Assembly (NCBI RefSeq): GCF_043641665.1
Contig: NC_092198.1
Span: forward strand, 441,501 to 505,500
Length of the DNA stretch: 64,000 bases
Direction: 5' to 3'
Origin: Enoplosus armatus
Taxonomy: Eukaryota > Chordata > Actinopteri > Centrarchiformes > Enoplosidae
Under the pieces are notes generated by a model. That model ran no database searches, had not been told where the DNA came from, and saw only the letters and a list, made by a program, of their open reading frames with translations. Positions 59,773 through 64,000 of this stretch are shown here, one piece after another. Made by a program: the position numbers and the translations under genes. How positions within the stretch are numbered: the first letter of the stretch is position 1; every line of letters begins with the position of its first letter.

Positions 59773-60710
59773 CACATTCACCTTGCAGCGCTGCAGTTTT
59801 TGTTTCTAGAGTTTGTTGGTGATGAATGTTACACACACACACTCGCTCACTCGGTGTATTCCCAGGCTGCGCTCTCCTGTCCTTCATGGAAGCTGTAATT
59901 ACACGCTCTGTCCTCTGATTGGACTCAGTGAGGAGGATGGGGGGATGAAGAGGAGGAGGAGTGCAGGGAGACTTCCTCATCTTCTCTAATGATGTCAGAT
60001 CTGAGTTTGAGCCTCCTCGACCCCCCATTGATCCAACACTCTTTCTGCTGTCCCTGGTTCCGGAAGTGAAAGTCAGTTTATGATGTTAGACTCCATGTTG
60101 GAGCTCTTCTACAGTCCGGATCAGCAGGAAACTCTCCTAGTTGAATCCTCAGTACTACAGATTAAGGACTGCATTAGAAATGTCTGGTTCTGTGATAAAA
60201 GTCAAAAGCACAAGAAGCCTGCAGACATAAAACCAAAAGACGATCTCAGAAACAAAGAGCGAATAATTCAAGCTGGAGGTGAGAACAGGAACCTGTAGGA
60301 TCGCTGCATTGTCCAGGACAGTTTCAAGAACAAATAAAACTGTGAACGTAGAATTAGGAAGGAACACTTCCCGACTCGACCCTCTGTTTGGAGTAACTGA
60401 CCCTTCGTCGCCACAGTTTCCTGTGGTGACGGCGACAGATTTAGTCACTGATTTCAGACAGAAGAGAACTACATAAACTGACTGAGTCTTTGTGTCTCTG
60501 GTGGTTTTTATCTTCAGGGCGGCTCAGAAGCTCAGTCTGTCCCGCAGGAAGAAGTCCCAGCCCGGCCCCGCCTCCTCGCCCGGTGAGGCCCCGGGGCCCC
60601 TGCTGTACACCGGGGGCTTCAGCGGGGCCCTGCAGCTCTCCCCACCCGCCGTCCCGCCATGCCTCCTGCGGGCCGGGTCAAAGGTCAAGGACACGCCGGG
60701 GATGGGGAAG
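37165..60710 (+). CDS. kif26a: KIF26A-like atypical kinesin, 5' part
   Basis: Exons: tentative 37165-37189 (MPP and alanines), then 37353-37585, 44452-44898, 47218-47342 and 60518-60710. All junctions are in phase and give about 341 residues, ending before the motor domain, which is outside the window. Two CxxC pairs (C62/C65 in [15 protein letters not shown] and C116/C119 in [14 protein letters not shown]), the FLLDKLQR segment, [33 protein letters not shown] and [20 protein letters not shown] follow the KIF26A/KIF26B N-terminus in order. RRKRLRSAG and SRPNPEG favour KIF26A. Family knowledge: KIF26 proteins bind microtubules but lack normal ATPase activity; KIF26A restrains GDNF-Ret signalling. 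The start is uncertain: the frame of exon 2 is also open upstream to an acceptor at 37315, which would need another first exon. The introns of 6.9, 2.3 and 13.2 kb are full of repeats. Confidence 0.85.
38290..38508. repeat. (CT)n and (CA)n microsatellites
   Basis: (CT)n at about 38296-38319 and (CA)n with CATA interruptions at about 38438-38508, separated by CTCT-rich DNA. Confidence 0.93.
38704..38795. repeat. 23-bp tandem repeat, about 3.5 copies
   Basis: CATCATGTTCTCCACATGGT followed by TCT, repeated head to tail three times with a partial copy before it. Confidence 0.9.
41198..41895. mobile_element. Foldback element with GGTCAAATTTGACC palindromes
   Basis: Outer inverted ends are ATATATATCCCTT (about 41206-41218) and AAGGGATATATAT (about 41877-41890). 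Inside, GGTGTTCCCGGTCAAATTTG at 41251 is mirrored by TTTTTGACCGGGAACACC near 41690, and a third copy (GGTCAGATTTGACC) lies near 41853. A (TG)n tract (41456-41513) sits in the middle. No transposase is seen. It looks like a nonautonomous DNA element; superfamily not assigned. Confidence 0.6.
42862..43044. repeat. (CCTT)n microsatellite
   Basis: About 180 bp of CCTT units with CTTCTTCCC interruptions. Confidence 0.96.
44938..45285. repeat. GGAA run, then (CTGT)n(CTCT)n tract
   Basis: Begins about 40 bp after the donor of kif26a exon 44452-44898. The mixed CTGT/CTCT units stay open in several frames, so the open frame of the exon runs on for 130 codons past the real donor at 44899. Confidence 0.95.
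45290..47217 (+). other. kif26a: kif26a intron between exons 3 and 4
   Basis: Noncoding. A short CCAGAACCAGGACCAGGAAC repeat is near 45422-45465, and CAAACC/AAGCTAAG runs lie near 45560-45620. No exon is seen. Confidence 0.55.
48798..49060. repeat. (CA)n with periodic AGTAACAC
   Basis: CA blocks of 14-30 bp separated by CAGTAACA at irregular spacing. Confidence 0.95.
49061..49590. repeat. Minisatellite of GAGGTTGCAGTGT-type units
   Basis: Units of 12-20 bp such as GAGGTTGCAGTGT, AACAGTGGTTGCAGT and GTTCAGCAGT are arranged in a higher-order block of about 230 bp that occurs about 2.3 times (start near 49085, 49305 and 49515). Confidence 0.88.
53090..53260. repeat. Tandem repeat of TCTTCAGGTGGACA units
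   Basis: About twelve copies of a 13-15-bp unit (CTTCAGGTGGACAT, CTTCAGGCGGACAT, CTTCAGTTGGTAGT). Confidence 0.88.
53440..54045 (-). mobile_element. LINE (CR1/Rex-like) reverse transcriptase fragment
   Basis: On the minus strand the broken frames read [34 protein letters not shown] and FSDDSA (the reverse-transcriptase catalytic DD), then [15 protein letters not shown] and [14 protein letters not shown]. The motif order is that of fish CR1/Rex1-like LINEs. At least two frameshifts are present. The tail ends with repeated ATCTT (plus GGATAAGATAAGATAATCC, about 53441-53459), and the element includes the 3' UTR. Both ends are truncated or decayed. Confidence 0.85.
54930..55800. repeat. (ACACACACTAAC)n array with an inverted end
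   Basis: About 800 bp of ACACACACTAAC, ACACACGCTAAC and ACACATGCTAAC units with a higher-order block of about 330 bp. From about 55748 the same units continue in reverse complement (GTTAGTGTGTGT, GTTAGCATGTGT), so the end of the array folds back on itself. Confidence 0.92.
55860..56640. other. G-run and purine-rich (GAGGAG) block
   Basis: Two G-runs (about 55919-55932 and 55965-55973), then 500 bp of GGA/AGA-rich sequence on the plus strand. Open frames on both strands (up to 193 codons) are low-complexity and not supported as genes. It may be promoter or leader DNA for the alternative kif26a start at 58.4 kb. Confidence 0.4.
56850..57900. repeat. Diverged repeats around TTTTGATTGACGAACCAA
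   Basis: Five related segments share the order GTGATAC..AGTAG, TTTTGATTGACG, AAAACTCCCA, then CCTGAGGAGTTTGGTGAGAA. They lie near 56865, 57170, 57330, 57600 and 57830. The spacing is irregular, so this is an old, eroded duplication. Confidence 0.55.
58315..58383 (+). CDS. Short uORF (22 codons) before the candidate alternative kif26a start
   Basis: ATG at 58315 opens [20 protein letters not shown] and two more residues, and stops at TAA 58381-58383. The stop overlaps the next ATG (58383-58385) as TAATG, the arrangement expected for termination-reinitiation. No proof of transcription. Confidence 0.3.
   Translation: MVNEDENKFGFGSSSRQRPLSR
58383..58399 (+). CDS. kif26a: Candidate alternative first coding exon of kif26a
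   Basis: ATG GAT TGG AAG GAA CT then donor GTGAGT at 58400. The exon ends in phase 2. The kif26a exon at 60518 needs exactly phase 2, and joining them gives [18 protein letters not shown], a clean start just before the motor domain. Such a product would lack both CxxC pairs. The phase match and strong donor are seen; its use is inferred. Confidence 0.45.
59036..59600. mobile_element. Degenerate DNA-element remains
   Basis: The left part begins with GTGCCGGTTTATTAGGTACG, a sequence common at ends of fish repeats. The right part ends with CACATACTTTTGGCCAGATA, which resembles a Tc1-type terminus. Whether this is one element or two is not clear. Confidence 0.4.
59731..59769. repeat. (CA)n microsatellite
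   Basis: (CA)19 or so, upstream of kif26a exon 60518-60710. Confidence 0.96.
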
Positions 60711-63700
60711 GTAAGATGTCGCGTTGTTACCCAGAATGCTCTGCAGTAGATCAGAGTCCAGATCAGCTGGTTCTCAGGCTGCTGGAATCTCATGAATCCA
60801 GTTTGGTATGTCAGCGGGGCGGCAGGTTGTGGGAAACATGTGTGGTGGGGGGGTCGGTGGGCGGGGAGAGGTCAGTGGGTCGTCTGGATGAAGGAGCTTC
60901 CTGTTTCAGGATGAAGGAGCTGATTGACGAGACGAGTCTTTGTGTTCAAGACTGTGTTTTACATTCAGGCCTTCATCAGTGGCTCAAACTTCCAAATAAT
61001 ATTTACAACCAGAACTAGACTTCAAATTATTCTTAACCTCCAATCAGACTGTTTCTGTTTGTGGGGGGGGGGGGGCTGACTTTAACCTCACCTGCTCTGG
61101 TCAGTGATTATAGTCTGTATGTGGGTCGTTTGTCCCCCCCAGTAATAATTACAGCCACAGTGACCTCCTGTCTCTCTGTGAACTGGCTGCTCCTCCTGTA
61201 GTTTAATGACCTCCTTGTATTTTAAATTGGATCTCTGAGTTTCCTTCTGCTGCATTTTATCAGCACATTTAGCAGCTTGACTTGAAAATAGAAGAAGTCA
61301 AAAATGTTTCTTCCATCGTCACGTGGTCTCCATCACAGCAGCTGAATCAGCTGTTAGCAGCTCCTGTCTGCAGCGTCCTCATGGACGGACAGACAACCAT
61401 CACTGATCACTGAGACACTGAAGGAAACTTTAAAACAGGAAGATTCTCAGGCAGGTTCTGCAGCATCTGATTACTCTGATGGACATCAGAGATGATGATC
61501 TCCTCTGGACGTGGAAGTCACACTGAACGATTCAACATGTGTCTCATGAAGATTTTTGACTCTAATCCAAAGCCCCCAGAGGATGAACCGGAAACATTTG
61601 AATAACCTCTGACTTGACACTGACCTGTGCCACTAATGGGCCACTTTTTAAATTATGAAATCTTCAGTTCCTGACCTCCAGAGGATGAACTTTAGATTTG
61701 AATGACTACAGGAGGTGTCCTCTAGCGCCCCCCAGCAGTACACACTTTACATTTTTAGCTCCACCACTAAGAACAGATCAATCGTCAGTTTGCTCAGATT
61801 GTGTCTGTAATGACCTCTGCAGCCTGTGGGGGGCGCTAGCAGCAGACTGGCAGTGTGTGTCTGACATCATGTGATGTGTTGACAGACGTGTTTCTGTGTT
61901 TGGACTCTCACTCTGCTGCTGGCTGCTAATCAGACACTCGGCTGTCAGAGCTGATCGTGTTGCCAGATCTGCTGCTGCCGCTCAGTGGATTTTACATCCC
62001 ACCCAACACACTGGACTCAGCAGGTCTCGACCACAAGACCTTAATCACACAGTTCACCTCCTGACAGCACCGGACTCCCCTCAAGTTTCCCCTTAATCAA
62101 CTTCAAAGATCTGCATGTTTTCTTTATGGCTGCTTGTTCCATCAGACGGACGCTACAGTCTGCTGAGGCTGGAGCTCGCTGGCTCTGTAGGACCATGATG
62201 GTGATCCAGAGGTCTGGGATCAGGTTTCTCGGGTGCAGAACCAGCAGCTTTTTCTCTCAAACCGCCTCTTTACTTTCTGTTATTGGAAAAATATTCAGAT
62301 TATCACAAACGAAACGACAATCTGGATGAAACTGTGTTTGAACCGATGAAGTGACCTCAGTGAGTCTCAGTCAGGTTCTCTGGACTTTGTTCAGACCTTG
62401 TTTTCTGTGAAGCCGACAAACAAACAAACCACAGCATCAGTGTCTCACTGAGAGCTTCTCTCGCCCCTCTGATCTCTTTAGATTAAAGCTTTTGGTACCT
62501 GAAGTCACCTCTCAGGTCTTTAAGACGAAACATTTTCCATCTGCAGCTGCTGATTAACTGCAGGTCTGTAGTTCAGCTTTAAAGTCTTCATGAAACCATC
62601 TCGACTCTTCGGGATCTGATCAGAGTTCAGCCTGATTCTCCTTCATCTCTGATCCAACCAGTCAACCTTCAGATTATTTCTCCTCCTAATCGGACGTCTG
62701 AGCCGCCGCAGCAGAAACGCTTAATGAGGAAAAAGAAATAAAACGGCATTTTAATGAGACTGGCTGAGTTCTGCTGCAGCTCAGACCTCCTGAATGCTGA
62801 TCACAGAGGTTTCTGCAGTTCTGCGTCCTGAGCTGCTCTGAGATCAGATTGCCTGCAGGAGTCAAAGCAGAGTTATCTGAGCTTCATCACACCGGAGCTG
62901 TGACTGAACGCAGACCTGAAGACAGCTGCCACCCGAACAAACAGCTTCCTGTCTGCTCCAGTCCTGATGTACTTCCACCAACACCATAACCCACCCCCAC
63001 TGCCTCCATGCCCCCCCACTCCTCCCGGAGCTTTGAGAAGTCTCTGAGGACGTTTTGACACTTTTTCCCACCATGAAAACGTTCCTGTTGGACTCGTTCC
63101 TGCCGACCGTCACACTGCAAGTTTAAAGGATAGAATAACCAAACAATCTTTCCATAAATGTAAATGATGACAATGATAACTGCAGTCATTGTTGGTCCTA
63201 ATTAAGCTGCAATGAAACTGTCGATCAAATGCAGTAAAATAGAAATGATTTAAATATTCAACATCAGAAATGAGTTCTGAAACAACAGAAGGTGTGAACA
63301 TGTGAATCTCTCCTGGTTTTATTGGTGCTTGTTGGTCATAAAGCGTTCGCAGGTCACAGACTGGTGCACTGATCTGAGAGCAGCACAGCACAGTCAATCT
63401 TTATATCTTTATTTTTTAGATGCTTCATTTCATTATATTGTTCTTTATTTCCTGCCTTCATGTCCCTTCTCTCATCCTCTCATTCGTTCTCCTCATTGGG
63501 TCGAGGCTCTGAGGATGAGGAGGGTGTCGTCTGCTGTACAGACTGAAGGCTCTGGTTGTTTAAATACAATTTACAATAATTCAGCACTCAGATTTCATTC
63601 CAACCAAGTGTTCGTTTGTTTAATCTGATGATTGTTGAACTGTTGAAGAACAAAATTAATCTTTAGTTTCAGCTGAACACTGAAGTGTTGGTGATTCTAC

Positions 63701-64000
63701 TGAATTGATTTTCATTAAAGACGAGTGGAAACTCATTTGGGCTGAAACTGGATTAAATCATCAGAACAAGAAGAACGTGTTCAGCAGCTCGTGATGAACT
63801 CTAATCTTCCTCATTAACATTCAGAGCTGCTCTTCGTCACTCTGAACAGACAGAAGTTAACGAGGAGAAACTGCTGAGATTGATGAATTAAAATCGGTCT
63901 TTTCTCTGTGGACTCTGGCTGCTGTCTGTGTGGGTGATCAGCTGAGACGAAGCGCTCGCTCTGATTGGATGCTGCAGTTTGACTGAATGTAAGAAGTTTA
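60711..64000 (+). other. kif26a: kif26a intron after the last exon in the window
   Basis: Donor AAG|GTAAGA at 60711. No exon coding for the motor start (expected VKVMLRI) was found to the right edge. A G-run is at 61060-61075. One dispersed repeat lies at 61364-61463. Confidence 0.55.
61364..61463. repeat. Dispersed ~95-bp repeat, copy 2
   Basis: From CTGTCTGCAGCGTCCTCATG to TTCTGCAG; partner of 15339-15437, same orientation. Confidence 0.7.

Larger units (their letters stand above)
47343..60517 (+). other. kif26a: kif26a intron between exons 4 and 5
   Basis: 13.2 kb without a conserved coding exon other than the candidate alternative start at 58383-58399. Contains several tandem arrays (48.8-49.6 and 54.9-55.8 kb), a LINE remnant (53.4-54.0 kb), a GA-rich block (55.9-56.6 kb) and a set of diverged repeats (56.85-57.9 kb). 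The parts 49600-53080 and 58400-59030 hold nothing recognisable apart from short C- or G-runs near 51620 and 52150. Confidence 0.55.

Noticed and set aside
1..64000. CRISPR arrays, operons, prophage or bacterial defence systems
   Set aside because: The sequence is a vertebrate nuclear genome with introns; the direct repeats have no spacer structure.

Overview
The window is nuclear DNA of a ray-finned (teleost) fish. Genes are split by introns with GT..AG borders. Simple repeats and minisatellites are very dense, and the interspersed repeats are fish-type: LINE tails ending in repeated ATTCTG, a tRNA-derived SINE, Tc1/mariner, a sushi-like Ty3/gypsy remnant and an N-terminal fragment of a fish-type NLR. 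Gene calls below come from reading exons and splice phases and comparing them with remembered vertebrate families. No database search was run.

Layout. (1) 0.85-6.5 kb, plus strand: zbtb25, a BTB zinc-finger repressor with a noncoding first exon and two coding exons (454 aa). (2) 9.1-11.85 kb, plus strand: akap5, a kinase/phosphatase anchoring scaffold with one coding exon (469 aa). (3) 12.3-20.8 kb, minus strand: an mthfd1-type gene with ten coding exons, all joining in phase to 322 aa. It holds only the methylene-THF dehydrogenase/cyclohydrolase domain and starts with a presequence-like N-terminus. zbtb25, akap5 and MTHFD1 are also neighbours on human 14q23, so this is an old syntenic block. 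(4) 21-37 kb: no complete gene. The stretch holds repeats, two TATA promoters without an identified gene, two exons of an NLR-like gene, and a nest of LINE, Tc1 and Ty3/gypsy remains. (5) 37-64 kb, plus strand: the 5' part of kif26a (four solid exons, one tentative first exon, one candidate alternative first exon at 58.4 kb). The motor domain lies beyond the right edge.

The most unusual region is the mthfd1-type gene. Almost every intron holds a tandem array. One 101-nt exon sits between complementary (GU)n and (CA)n tracts. Intron 1 holds a 1.4-kb 9-bp array that, in the sense of the transcript, repeats the junction CAG|GTG. Intron 8 is nearly filled by a 12-bp array that starts about 10 nt from a splice donor. 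The second point of interest is a kif26a alternative start whose exon phase matches the exon before the motor domain and which is preceded by a short uORF overlapping the start codon (TAATG).
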